DNA from: Zoroaster sp. YZ-2022
Lineage: Eukaryota > Echinodermata > Asteroidea > Forcipulatida > Zoroasteridae
Direction: 5' to 3'
Assembly (NCBI GenBank): GCA_029582265.1
Contig: CM055816.1
Span: forward strand, 1,888,992-1,952,991
Length of the DNA stretch: 64,000 nt
Part shown: positions 1 through 11,310 of the stretch, piece after piece
How positions within the stretch are numbered: position 1 is the first letter of the stretch
How the letters are laid out: every line of letters starts with the position of its first letter
Translations under genes and position numbers: made by a program
Notes under the pieces: model-generated
Told to the model about the DNA's origin: nothing
Database searches by the model: none
Seen by the model: only the letters and a program-made list of their open reading frames with translations

Positions 1-734
1 ATAAAATTACATTTATCTCCACTTTAACATAAGGTTAAAGGCTTGTAATTGTTTTCACCTTTTGGAACATGAGTGAATCACAGAACTGAATTTGATTTTA
101 GAGTGCCTCTTTAAAACATCAAGCAGGGTAAACATGATTAAAACTGAATGATTTTACTTATTTCACAATTGTTCAGAAACCACTTATAAAAATATAGGTT
201 TAAGTATGCTTATTTATTTTGCTTTGCCTTAAAAAAAGAAAAGATCATTCAAAGGCCTATCCCCACTTTTCTCTATTCCCATTTTGGAACACATAAGCCA
301 AAAACAAAAAAACATAAAAACAAACTTATTTTTGTTTGAACAAATCTAAACAAATTGTAACTAGGTTTCTTGTTTACCAGACAATCCATGCCATATCAAC
401 CAGGGGGGGGGGGGGTTGTCAGTGACCCACTTAGATTTTATCAATGAATATTTCAACAGTCCCCTAAAATATGAATGTAATCAACACAATTAAAAGTGTC
501 ACCAAGTATTATTACTTGTACTTTAAAAAGGGGAGCTCATTTGAAGCCCTCCCCACTCACTTTCCCTTGTCTAATTTTGGAATACATAATCCCCCAAAAC
601 ACAAACTTATTTGTGTTTGAACAAATCTCAATATTATATCAAACTAGGTTTCTTGTGTACCGGTCAATCCATGCCATGGGGGGGGGGGGGGTAGTGATCC
701 ACTTTGTTTTTTGATGAACATTTCAACAATTCGT
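1..734. repeat. local duplication with poly-G tracts, no gene
   Basis: About 200 bp at 250-470 is repeated imperfectly at 534-715. Both copies hold a stretch ending in a CAATCCATGCCAT motif followed by a run of 13-14 G. The copies are diverged, so this is an old tandem duplication of an unidentified interspersed repeat. A related CCATGCCA...GTCAGTGACC stretch lies near 13,575. No coding potential is seen on either strand. Confidence 0.6.
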
Positions 735-1385
735 CACCGTTTTCACGAAGTGACAAATCCGTAAAAAATCTCTTTTTTTGTCAAATTCAGTTTTGTAGAT
801 ATTTGAGATGTATTCATTGTTGCCAACATTTCTGCTAAGTTTCAAGTGTTGAAACGTCATAGTTTCGTAATTACGCTATTAATATACCCGGTGAATCACT
901 CAGCTAAGCTGTTTTCCGGTTTCACGAAGTGACGAATCGCCATTCGCCGTTTTATACATTGAAATACATAGCGATTGGCAAAATGCCAAAGCGGGTATTG
1001 TTGGTTTTGCGTTTTCACGAAGTGACGAATCGTGTGACCTACTTACGTTTAGCGTTTTCACGAAGTGACAAATCGCTCAATACGTTGTTTAATATACAGC
1101 GCTCTGCACGCGCGGTCTTGTTTTTGCGTTTTCACGAAGTGACAAATATGTTTGGAAAGTAATTCCCCATTAATTACAATCTCTTTGATAAAGATACCGA
1201 CATTTCTTTGTAATTAAAGTTATTAGCTTTAAGTAGGAAGCAAAATCTAAAATAATTAATGCTGAAAAGTCTTTGAAATTGCGATTTCAAAAACAGTTCA
1301 ACTTCATGTGCGATTATCTCAATACATGGATTTGCAGCTGTGTGGGCTGTTTCGTCACTTCGTGAAAACGGTGACGAATTGTCCA
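735..1385. repeat. cluster of TCACGAAGTGA palindromic repeats
   Basis: The 11-bp motif TCACGAAGTGA (4-bp arms, GAA spacer) occurs at 742, 922, 1015, 1058 and 1132, and as its complement at 1355. It usually sits inside CGTTTTCACGAAGTGACAAA. Variant copies occur at 13,905-14,330. Spacing is irregular (43-223 bp), so this is not a simple tandem satellite. It may be the subterminal region of a transposon or a protein-binding array. No gene is seen. Confidence 0.6.
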
Positions 1386-2120
1386 AAAATTATGCTTGTA
1401 ATCAACACACACTCCGAAAATTGGCTCCCAACCCATTGTTTTTTGTTTTTTTTAGACATGACCCCTTAAACAATAGCCTCGCCTTTTTTTTCACCCCTGT
1501 TTTGGCATATTCATAAACCTATCTAAGAAAGGAATTAAGAATTACCCCTAACATTATAAAATCTTTGAGCAATGTCCCACATCGCCAAAATCTAATAGCT
1601 AAACCACATTTACAGCCCTGTTAAAGACCCGGTGAAGGAATGATTGATCTATACTTGCTTGGAGGCAGATATGTACATCTGGACTACAAACACATGGAAT
1701 ATAATATGCAAACTAACATTACCTTTAGTCACCAGTGCGAAAAATGTAAAAGGTCCAACATATCGTTTCTGAGACAAAGGCCTCTAAAAATGCCCCAAAA
1801 CTCACCGATGCACAATTGGGGTTGAAAAAGGGGGCGGGGATAAATTATTTAATGAGTCATATTTTAAAAACATGAATTTGGAAGCCAAAATTGTGTGTGT
1901 TCTGTACACCCGCCGATGATTATTGAAAAAATGATTCGCAAAGATCTGGCACAGACTGACAAATTAATTTCAAAAACTTAGGCCAGTCGGCACAGAATGT
2001 CCTTCATAATAATGGGCATTTTCACATTGATGGGCCAAAAAGATTCCTTTTAAATGTCACACTGGTGCCCGTAGTGTGGAAACACAGACATGGATCTTGG
2101 CCTTTAGACAATGAATTATC
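1386..2120. other. no recognisable gene
   Basis: AT-rich sequence with only short frames lacking domain similarity or codon bias. It lies 3' of the minus-strand exon at 2,121-2,444 and may hold its 3' untranslated region. I see no clear AATAAA close to the stop on the minus strand. Confidence 0.5.
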
Positions 2121-2444
2121 TTAATTGTTTCTCAACAAACTGTTCTGCAGCGCCTGAACTTTGGGTGATATGTTTTCTTGATTTAGACCCATAAATACCT
2201 TTTGAAGTACCTCAAAAAAGTATTTTACTTCTTTTGGATAGCTCAAGTCGATTGCGTATATCAGGCCAAACAGAAGAGAACAAGCTCGCGCAGTATCTCC
2301 AATGTCACTGATGACTGTGGTACCTTCTAGCACTATCCCGACATCTGCTGGGGTGTCCAATGGTGCATCCTCCTTCTTTATTATGTAGACTGCAATTGTA
2401 GCTCTTTCCAACTCTTGCCTAATGACATCGTCCTCTGTGGTGTC
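2121..2444 (-). CDS. terminal exon of a SAMD3-like uncharacterised gene
   Basis: The reading frame is open for 107 codons from an AG splice acceptor (polypyrimidine TTATTTACAG just upstream on the minus strand) to a TAA stop. It starts with DTTEDDVIRQELERATIAVY and continues through GIVLEGTTVISDIGDTARAC, LLFGLIYAIDLSYPKEVKY and SPKVQALQNSLL. This layout (a valine/glycine strand, a helical segment with a YPKE motif, then a short charged tail) resembles the C-terminal end of the uncharacterised SAMD3-like proteins common in fish and invertebrates. Their function is unknown and some copies are transposon-associated. No upstream exon could be proved; a GGTAAG-like donor near 3,490 on the same strand is a weak candidate. 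It could equally be an isolated pseudogene fragment. Confidence 0.5.
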   Translation of the reverse strand, partial: DTTEDDVIRQELERATIAVYIIKKEDAPLDTPADVGIVLEGTTVISDIGDTARACSLLFGLIYAIDLSYPKEVKYFFEVLQKVFMGLNQENISPKVQALQNSLLRNN

Positions 2445-5340
2445 CTGTAAATAAATTGAAAAAACAAAACAAATTAAAACATCATGTTTCAGTTAAAGAT
2501 GTATCGCGTGATATTTTGCCCTAAATATAAAAATACAAAACAAATTTGAGTGAGAGATTTTTTTTTTCCTGAGAGTATCAGCCACTCTAAGTAAAATTAT
2601 GTTGTTGTTTTTACATATTTTTATGCTCAGGAACCATAAAAAATCTAAATCTTATATAAATACATAGGACCAGTCACTTGAGATATTATTGGAATCCTGA
2701 CCAAAAAATAAGAGATTAATTAATAGCAATCTCTCAACAAAAAACCCCCAAAAAACAAAAAAATATTCTGGGCTTCCTTGTAGTGGGGATTTCATTTGTT
2801 GTTGATGGATGAAATGCATCATTACTCCTTTTTCTTAAAAAATAAAATAACAAATGTAAATGTTCCATCTACCCTGGGCCCTCAAACCATAATAAAGGGC
2901 AGTGGCTATTTTGCCGGCACCGGTTTTCTTTTGGCAAATGTTAGTTTCACAGAGGCTTTCTGAACATGCACACTGATTGTTTTTTGGGGACTTTTTACCG
3001 TTAAAAATCTTAGTCTGGTTCTGCGCAACGTTGCCGTTGTGACTTCGTATCATGAGAAGGGATTTAGACCATTTAAAATTTCGGACTTTATGCTAAATTG
3101 CCAAGTTCGAAATAGGCTATTAAGTATTATTAGATTTTCAAAACTGCCAAATCTTTGAGTAATGTGAGCATAATAACAATAGCATATGTCACAGACCCAC
3201 CTCACTTCTATTGGCTATAGTAAAAGTAAGTACCCACGTTAAGTAAAAAGTACTGGTGTGGTGTACTGCGGTAGTAAAAGTAGTAACATGGTGGGTGTAC
3301 AAACGTGCAATGTATGCGTGTACATTACACGATGACTCATGCCTTTCTGATCATTAAATTCTCCACTTTATTTTGGCCAAAATATCATTCATCCTGTTTT
3401 GAAATACCTGCAAAGCAAACCATTATATCCATAAAGCTTAATCATTTGTGATTATACTAAATAGGACTGCAGATGAAAGTGGATTCTTACCGATTTATCT
3501 CCGGATACACAGGTTGTCAGCGGGTGTACTCTGCAGCTTTTGACAAATCATCCGAAATGCGCATGTGCGAACACAGAGTGTTGTTTCAGTAACGAATGAG
3601 GATAAGTTATTGTTACGTAAATACCATAAATTTTAAGTTGGTGTAACTAACAACATGACAACTTTGTTTTTACTCTAACAAACTAAGTAAAAGAGGATAA
3701 CATTAAAGTGAAATTTACTTAATATTGACTATCGTTGAATTTACTCATTATCGACTTAAATGTATCAAGTTGTATTTATAAGTGTTTTTTTATTTAAATG
3801 TATCGGTATAGCTTAAAGAGTTAGCTATAACAAGTTAACGTAATTTACATTTATTTTAACTTGATAAATTAGAGTAAAGACAACATTCAAAATAAAATAA
3901 TAGTTGTTCGGGCTATTGCCCGAACACCTAACAAATAAATTAACCATAAACATTGTCATGTAGGTAAGTCCAGTGTGCACAGTGCCCTCTTAGTTTTTAG
4001 CCCAACATTGGCACAACCGTCCGTCATGAATAAAATGCTTTTGTATTAGGAAAACAAAATACTATTTTCATTCGTCCAAAAATACATTGATATTACGTAT
4101 ATTAAGACGGTAGCATACATGTTACTATTGTAGAAACTAAGGAAGTGATCCCCCACCAAAAAAAATAAAAATAAATAAATAAATAAATAAAGTCGACGTT
4201 TTTCAGCAGTGATTTTTTCACTAAGGTGCTTTTTTTTTAATTAAAAAAGTTTTTAACGAACTTTTTCCCTTTAAAATAGTAATATGTATGAAATAATTTA
4301 TATATTGACAAATTCTCAAATTTTCCTGGTGTCAAACATAAATTATTTTTTATTTTGGCTGATGATAACATTTTGCCGAGCGCTGTCATACGATGACTGT
4401 TTACTCGTGAGACCTCTCCTTGCGCAATCACGGCCTGCGAAACTAAGTGATGCACATAACAGGCAATAATGGAGGTGCACATCATGTCCGTGGTTGTAAA
4501 CACAGTCCCAGCATTACTGTTCATAAAGTGTGCAGACTTAACATTGTAGATTCGAAGAAACACTGAACAGTGAACACCCAATATAAAGCTCAATCAATTT
4601 TACTGACTTAAAGTGAGTTACAGCAAGTTGACGTAATATACATTTCATTTGAACTAGAAAACCAGAGTAGAAATTAAGCCAATAAAAATGGTGCGTGGGT
4701 AATAACAACTCAATTATCACCTCTGTTATTTTTACATAGTTTTTGTCGAAATTACAACTTATATTCATTAAGTTTCTAAATTTTACAACAATTTCAGTAT
4801 TAAACACTAAGTCAAATAGAGTAATTGAATCAACACAGAGCTATAAGTGCTACCAAATAAAAGAGCATAACTCATATTCACTCAATTTTGAATGAAGTTG
4901 ACTTTACTTGTTGATCAAGTTGTTTGAAATTGTATAACAAAGTATTATAAATTTTGTAAAACATGCGTGTTTTTTGCTTAAATATATTATGTAAAAGGAA
5001 CAAAAACTCGATTTCAAGTAAAAACAAATCTTATTTTCAATTGAAAATTACTCAACACAAAAAACATTTTTTTGAGTGTAATATAACACAAAAAGTACCA
5101 AACGGTGCGCCAAAAACTGGCACTCAAACACAAACTAAGATTATTCCACCATAATGATAACATGCTAGGGTTAGACTTTGCCATTAGTCCGCTGTCCAAA
5201 TGCAAGTTAATAACGCAGGACTAGTCAAAACCCCTCTGGTGGCAGGCTAGTCAAAAGTACAGACTGCACTGAATCCTAGTTTGTTTAATTACATTTACAC
5301 ATTTTATTCCATCCACTGGGTCATAATTTCATCATTGGGT
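2445..5340. other. repeat-rich non-coding DNA
   Basis: No gene is supported. Two diverged copies of a roughly 60-bp stretch (GTTA..CAAGTTRACGTAAT.TACATTT) at about 3,818-3,880 and 4,612-4,670 suggest a degraded interspersed element. A short (AAAT)n tract lies near 4,165-4,192. Frames in this stretch look like chance. Confidence 0.5.
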
Positions 5341-5793
5341 AGAATGTCGTATCCGACCGCCACTTTTTCTAATTCAATATAACCAATAAAGTAATCTTTC
5401 CTACCTCGTAAGCCTAGTGGAGAACATATGGATGATGAGGGACATATACTTCAAATTATTCCAGGATATTTATTTCATGAAAAATCAGGTATTTTTGGTA
5501 TCCAATGACTTCCTCATTCATGTCAGTCTGATCTTGTAAACTCCACAATTAGTGACCAACACAGTCATTGTACATGTGCAGTGGCAACTATAATAGGATC
5601 CTTCTATTTTCTGAAGGGGAGGATTTTTTTTAGAAGGGAAATAAAGTCCGAAAACCATCATAAAAGTGGATTTTAAAGTTTCCGCTTTCTGTACCACCAA
5701 AAATCGATAGAATCATTTTTTAACTGGTTAGTGGTTGCAAAAAAATTCCAAAAAGCCCTTAAAAAGTGGCGGTCGGATACGACATTCTTTCCA
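5341..5793. mobile_element. MITE-like element with about 26-bp inverted repeats
   Basis: The left end reads AGAATGTCGTATCCGACCGC and its exact complement closes the right end (GCGGTCGGATACGACATTCT, to about 5,790). The arms extend through CACTTT and bracket about 400 bp without coding capacity. This is the structure of a non-autonomous DNA transposon. No convincing target-site duplication was found, so the superfamily is not assigned. Confidence 0.65.
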
Positions 5794-7606
5794 CTACGAA
5801 TCAGTATCATCCAATCAATGGGGGAAAACAAGGACAAAGACATGCTATGTTTATGCATTACATCATACATGTATCTGCAAAACCGCCACTATCAACAATA
5901 ACGTTAAACGTTAATTCATGAATTAGTATCATTTCAGTAAAATGAAGAAATTTCTAGTTTCCCGATCCAGAAATCTCCATAAAATCCTTAAAAAAGTATT
6001 TTCAGTTTCAAGATTACCTTAGAAACTACAAAATACTGAGGAAAACTCATATTTGACGAATTTTGGAGCAGCTTTTGGCAACATGTGGATTGGTCTGTAA
6101 ACATTTACGTAATAACAAAGTTTCAGCCTCTTGAGGGCGGTATTGCATCTGAGCAGTAAACAAAAAAATGATCCATTATTTTTATTTTTCGGGTTTCGTC
6201 GTGCGAGTCGCTTTGTTTTACTCTGTATGGTAAATCATGCGCTTGCAGTCATTCATTCCGTATGAATAACAAGGAGTAATTGAACAAAATTGCAAACAAA
6301 TGCTGAGGTTGCTCTGCGATATAAACGATTTTGGGGATCTAAATAGTTCAGAGTACAATGTAAAATTGGAAATAATTATTTTAAATAATATCCCGACCCG
6401 ATAAAAGGTGGTTGCCTGCGACTCCCCCCACCCCCACCCTCACGACACACATGGCCCACCCTCGCAACACACATGGCCTACCCCTCATATGCCTATAACG
6501 CATTTAGTGCCTTTATCTTGCTTTTAAATAACTATTTTTGTTTACATTTGCAGTGTTTTTCGAATGGCGTAGCAAGGATTATTTTCTAAAGGCTGGGGGA
6601 ATTAATTTTACGCCCAAAAGGTTAGAACCAAAATAAAATGTAAACACTTATTTTCACGTTAATGCTGCAGTGTGGCCTGTTTATTTTGGCATGAATTTTT
6701 ATGGTTTATGTTAATTTTCAAATTCTCAAACGGAAGGAATAACATTGGCGTTTGAAAACGTATGCAACATTTTCTGTGCAGCCTGTGCAGCCTGTGCAGC
6801 CTGTGCAGCCTTATTCGATCATGATAATTAATACGAAAATGAAATTCTCACAACCAAACTCTGTAGCTTACATGCTGTGCATGTACCAGCGAGAAGGCCC
6901 AATAATCTGATAATTCCAAAGAAAGTTAAGTTCCTAACATAAGAAATAAATAAAATGGATGTAGTTATATTTCAATTAATTTACATAAAAATCAATGACA
7001 TTTGAAAGCGAGGTTGCCCCCTGCAAACAGACACAATTAGGCAGGTTACTATCATGAGCATGTACACAGCCTGCCCTCTTGTATTCAGGGAATACCCCCT
7101 TCGGCTATGCCCCTGATCGCTTGTGTGTACAATGCTGCCACAACTCAACATTTTAAATCTAGGATGATCAACAAGACTTTAAAAGCAAGTCGTTCAGGTG
7201 AAGATAAATCTTTTCAAAAGATGCTGTTCATTATTTGACACACGCCGCGTTTATTGGCACACGCCGCGTTGTTAGGCTATCGGGTTCGTACGCCTTCAAC
7301 CAGCGACGCTTGATCGAAAACGATAATTAATTTCAGTTTACGACGCGTAAAGACGACGGGAGCGGCTTCTATTGCTGCTAGCGCCCTCTTTTGTCTGCTA
7401 GCGACCTTCTATCTTTCCAGCTCAACGTCATGCCTGACGCTATGAAGATGCATGCTTGTGTCTGTACGAACTCAATTATGAAACGAGGGCATACAATTTC
7501 AGAGTGTTTTTAATGTTTTTCTCCGTTCTTTATGGATACGATTACAAAAGAGTGGAGAGCAACCCTTTCATGTAGTCTGAAATTCTTTGATATTTTTGTT
7601 ATCCTA
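5794..7606. other. non-coding; transposon end fragments and a short tandem repeat
   Basis: No gene is seen. It holds a 9-bp tandem repeat (TGCAGCCTG, four units near 6,778-6,812) and a GGCGTAGCAAGGAT stretch near 6,563 that resembles transposon ends at 10,289 and 45,735. Two direct ACACGCCGCGTT copies lie near 7,240-7,271, and C-rich low-complexity sequence lies at 6,420-6,480. Confidence 0.45.
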
Positions 7607-7786
7607 CAATCCCAGCCAAATCTCGCTGCCCCGGCCCCTGACAATGTTGGCTCTCATTGCGCAGTGTGTGCTCCAACTGGAGATAACAACATTGGTGGGG
7701 GAGCGGGGAAGTGGAGAGCGGGGAGCGGGGACAGGGGATGGTATGTTTATTGTCACGTGTCCCAACTATTTTGGCCGGGATTGTCT
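7607..7786. mobile_element. GC-rich MITE copy, ACAATCCC ends
   Basis: About 180 bp bounded by ACAATCCCAGCCAAA at the left and its complement TTTGGCCGGGATTGT at the right. The interior is nearly identical to 9,419-9,618 and includes GACAATGTTGGCTCTCATTG and a polypurine GGGGAGCGGGGA stretch. It is far more GC-rich than its surroundings and non-coding. Two copies 1.8 kb apart mark it as a dispersed repeat. Confidence 0.7.
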
Positions 7787-7857
7787 GAATTTTCTCTCAG
7801 TTTATATATGAAGCCGTGACCAGACGCGGACAAACAGCAGTCTTTGTCTTTGTCTCA

Positions 7858-8080
7858 GGGACAATGCATTGAAGGACGAGGCAAGTAATGGTGTTGGTGA
7901 TCATCTCATGATGATGATGACGCCAGTGATGTAGGTGACGCTGGACGTCATCCTCATCCTCATTATCCTCATCATCTTCATCATCACCGTAATCATCGTC
8001 ACTCTCCTCCTCAAAATCATCATCCAATAATCAAAAAATTATAATAATAAATAATAATAATAATAATAATATTATTGTAG
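7858..8080. repeat. low-complexity CAT/CTC and AAT tracts
   Basis: A TCATCCTCATCC-type simple repeat (about 7,900-8,035) is followed by an (AAT)n microsatellite (8,040-8,075). The minus strand encodes an acidic low-complexity stretch only because of this repeat, so I do not treat it as a gene. Confidence 0.7.
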
Positions 8081-8215
8081 TGTTGCGGACAAAAATACAC
8101 AAACATTCTACTTGGTTGAAATTCGAACCTACGATCTCCGCATTCCAGGTCAGATGCCTTAACCACTAGACCACCGTGTTAACCTGCGACAAGTCCCCAG
8201 TACGATTCCTTTAAT
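8081..8215 (-). repeat. tRNA-derived SINE, minus strand
   Basis: Read on the minus strand, this carries a pol III type-2 promoter layout: an A-box-like TGGTCTAGTGGTTAAGGC and a B-box GGTTCGAAT, then a tail with TGTGTATTTTTGTCCGCAAC. The same body is found on the plus strand at 8,768-8,940 and 9,021-9,200. It is the left outer part of the large inverted duplication. Confidence 0.75.
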
Positions 8216-8745
8216 CCGTCCATGGATAGTGTAACCACGGTTCACCACTGTACAATAAAGAAAAAAAAGGAGCGTCACTCCCTTGAAGAGGCTCATATGT
8301 TCTTTGTGTATCCTCATGCGCTTTTCGCGTTGAACACAAACTCTCTTTTCAGCGATAACATGTTTCTGGGTGCAATTTTATTCATCCATAAGAATATTAG
8401 TTCATAAAATATTGTTTAAGGACGATGCATGGCTGCAATGCGCTTGCGCAAAACAGAACTTTATTGTAGCTTGCATCGTACACGGTTCAACATGACGGTT
8501 TACCATGCCATTTTGGTCCATAAGTTCCCTAAAGAGAGTTTGTGTTCAACGCGAAAAGCGCATTAGGATACACAAACAACATACAAACCTCTTCAATTTG
8601 TTTTCATCCCCTCATTCCGTTATTTGGACGAAATATCCAACGGTGATCCATCGAAACCAAAACAGAAAGGAAGGGAGTTACCCTCCTTCTTTATTGTGTA
8701 CAGTGGTGAACCGTGGTTACATTATCCATCGACATAATATGAATG
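8213..8745. repeat. long inverted repeat (fold-back)
   Basis: The left arm (about 8,213-8,350; GGATAGTGTAACCACGGTTC, ACTGTACAATAAAGAA, GCGCTTTTCGCGTTGAACAC) is matched in inverse orientation at about 8,530-8,742. Together with the flanking inverted SINEs the symmetry extends to about 8,081-8,880. The loop of about 180 bp has no coding capacity. It may be a fold-back transposon or an inverted duplication. Confidence 0.7.
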
Positions 8746-8767
8746 GGATCGAACTGTGGTATTGTCG

Positions 8768-8955
8768 GCGGATAACACAGTGGTATAGTGGATAAGACAC
8801 TTGTCGTGGAATGTGGGGATCGTAGGTTCGAGTCCTACCCGGTTAGAATGGTTGTGTATTTTTGTCCGCAGCACTCGGGAAACACAGAGTATACAGTGCT
8901 TATCACACACTATGGTAACATCAACAATAATATTTTATTATTATTATTATTATTA
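8768..8955 (+). repeat. tRNA-derived SINE, plus strand
   Basis: A-box-like TGGTATAGTGGATAAGAC and B-box GGTTCGAGTCC are followed by the family tail TTGTGTATTTTTGTCCGC and an (ATT)n run at the 3' end. This order (tRNA-like head, unrelated body, short tandem tail) is typical of SINEs moved by a partner LINE. Confidence 0.75.
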
Positions 8956-9020
8956 TTTTTTTTAAATATTGTTGTCTTTTCCCCCAATGTTCTTTAATTC
9001 AACCTTTGCCTCCACTTCAT

Positions 9021-9200
9021 CGGGTACCACGGTGGTGTAGGGGCTAACACATATGCGTTGAAACGTGGGGATCGTAGGTTCGAATCCCACCCGAGTAGAA
9101 TGTTTGTATATTTTTGTCCGCAGCACTCTGGAAACACTGAGTATACAGAGTATATAGTACTTATCACACGTTTGGGTAAAATCTACAACATTTTATTATT
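9021..9200 (+). repeat. tRNA-derived SINE, plus strand
   Basis: Third local copy of the same family: A-box-like TGGTGTAGGGGCTAACAC, B-box GGTTCGAATCC, body TTTTTGTCCGCAGCACTC, and a short ATT-rich tail. It diverges from the copy at 8,768 by scattered substitutions and a small tandem duplication of GAGTATA. Confidence 0.75.
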
Positions 9201-9418
9201 ATTTATTTTCCCCCAAAAAATTTTCTTTAAATCAACCTTTGGACGCCATTTCATGTTTGGGAAACAAAACCAAACACCCCTCCAGAGAAAACATAATAAT
9301 ACTACTGTAATAATAAAATAAAATAAACTGGAAAAAAAAAAAAAAAATTCACAAAGACAGACAAGAAGCGCGTGGATAAAATGGGCATGTCGCTCACATA
9401 TACTACATGGGAATTCAG

Positions 9419-9618
9419 ACAATCCCGGCCAAATCTCGCTGGGCCCCTGGCCCCTGACAATGTTGGCTCTCATTGCGCGGTCTGTGCTCCGACTGGAGAT
9501 AACAACATTGGTGGGGGAGCGGGGGAGCGGGGGACGCGGGGGAGCGGGGGATCGGAGAGCGGGGACAGGGGAGGGTATGTTTATTGTCACGTGTCCCAAC
9601 CATTTTGGCTGGGATTGT
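9419..9618. mobile_element. GC-rich MITE copy, ACAATCCC ends
   Basis: Second copy of the element at 7,607, with ends ACAATCCCGGCCAAA and TTTGGCTGGGATTGT. The polypurine interior (GGGGGAGCGGGGGAC) is expanded by several units compared with the first copy, which suggests slippage. Non-coding. Confidence 0.7.
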
Positions 9619-9619
9619 A

Positions 9620-11060
9620 GGCGCTCTCTTATGCAATATGAGAGTTTGTGAAGTATTCTGGCTAATGATGCTAAACAGTGTATTCTCAACGCTTTATGAC
9701 GACGTCTTTTACTTTTGATGGGGTTGTAAAAAAAAAACTGTAGTATACTCCTCAGGATGGGCAGACTTAATTATTTTGGTCATAATTTTGTATTGGCCAT
9801 CAAAATAGTGGGAGACAATGATTGATATACGTCGTAGGAGCCTGCCTTACTGTATGGGCCATAAAAATAGTGGCGGACAATTATTGATATACGGTGTAGG
9901 GCCTGCCTTACTGTATTCAGAGTCACGAAAATATTTTGACTTTGGACGCTCTGTGGTGCATTCTGATGGCTTTATTAATAATTATGGTGTTGCAAGAAAA
10001 ATGGTATAGCCTCGTCGTCAGTAGCCAGGATAGGCTAACATTGATTTTTAAGGGGACATTTGATATGCTGTTCCCCACTCTAAAAAGTTGGATGATACGC
10101 GTTGGTACCAAAACAGACAGTATAGGCCTATATTCCAACGGATAGTCTTAACTTCATTTTTGATTTAAGTTTATTTCTATCAAAAATAAGAGTAGCTCAG
10201 GCAGAATAATTTCACAAGACATTTGACAAGTATGATTTTGGTGATTTTTTGAACACTTTTTTGTTGTTTTGACATAGTGGCTTAATGTACGATTGCCAGT
10301 GGCGTAAATCTGTGTCGAAAAGTGGGGGATATTTAAATTTATTTGCATAATTTACAACAAAGTATTGGATCTTGAACGTTGATCAACGGAGGGGATGATA
10401 AAAAAATCGACAGGGCCATGGGGGCCAGTTGAACTCCTTGACCCCCCCCTCCCCCCCCGTGGTTACGCACACAACCACTCAGAATCCCACGGCTATCATA
10501 AAGATGACACCCAAACGGACAAATAAACAAACAGACAATTAATATTTAAACAAACCAAATTCTCCCTTTTTTCACGAATTATTCGATTATCATTTTTTTT
10601 ACCGCTTGAAAAATTCGAGGGGATGATCCTATGGACCATCCCCCTGGGCCAAAAATTGGGGATATATATCCCCACCCCACCCCCGGGATTTACGCCCATG
10701 AAGATTGACACCTAAAGCATAAAAGCTGTAGGTAAGGTCATCTTAGACAACTGTGAGAATCTTCGAGCAATTACCGCTTCATATAACGGTTATGACCGTG
10801 AATATAATGAATATTATGCATCATTCTGCCTAATCCTTGCCAGTTGCCGAAAAACAGGAACCATACCTTATTCCATACTCCATAGAGTCTAGTTCTTTAG
10901 ATTGCTGCCATGTAAGAGTGACGTTTTAGCTCTGACTCGACTCGATACGACATGCAAAAACTCTCGCTAGTACTATACTAGTGTAGTCTCTATATATAAA
11001 AATACCGAAACGATAAAAAGATAAGCTTTACCAAAATACATTTAATTAAAGTGTCATGGT
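9620..11060. other. non-coding; short tandem duplication and transposon end
   Basis: A roughly 73-bp duplication occurs at about 9,790-9,915 (GGCCATCAAAATAGTGGGAG / GGCCATAAAAATAGTGGCGG, each followed by GCCTGCCTTACTGTAT). A GTGGCGTAAATC stretch near 10,289 resembles transposon ends elsewhere in the window. Poly-C lies at 10,441-10,458. No gene is seen. Confidence 0.45.
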
Positions 11061-11310
11061 CGAGCTGTCTGCGTCAGACTCAAGTTCTGGCGTTGTCAGA
11101 AAGTGGGTTCGAATCCCGGCATGGCTGGTCACAGCGCTTGTGCCCTTGAGCAAGACACTTAACCATTATTGCTTCGTCCTTCAGATGGGACTTTCAGCTG
11201 TAGGTCCCGTGTACTAGATTAAGTAAAAGAACCCAGAACACTTATCGTTTATTCCGGTGTTTCTGGTTCACATGACAAGCGCCCTTGTTTATAGGTTTCC
11301 TCAGGCTTCT
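11052..11310 (+). repeat. tRNA-derived SINE with conserved central domain
   Basis: A tRNA-like head (TGGTCGAGCTGTCT, then B-box GGGTTCGAATCCCGGC) is followed by CCTTGAGCAAGACACTTAAC, TTCAGATGGGACTTTCAGCT and TAGGTCCCGTGTAC. That central stretch is of the kind shared by SINEs across distant animals. It is a different SINE family from the one at 8-9 kb. No duplicated target site was identified. Confidence 0.7.

Noticed and set aside
4237..5870. Several 60-118 codon frames in the left flank
   Set aside because: Mutually overlapping on both strands in AT-rich repeats with no recognisable motif.
7797..8027. Acidic protein on the minus strand (DDDYGDDEDDEDNED)
   Set aside because: Produced by a CAT/CTC simple repeat; no conserved part.
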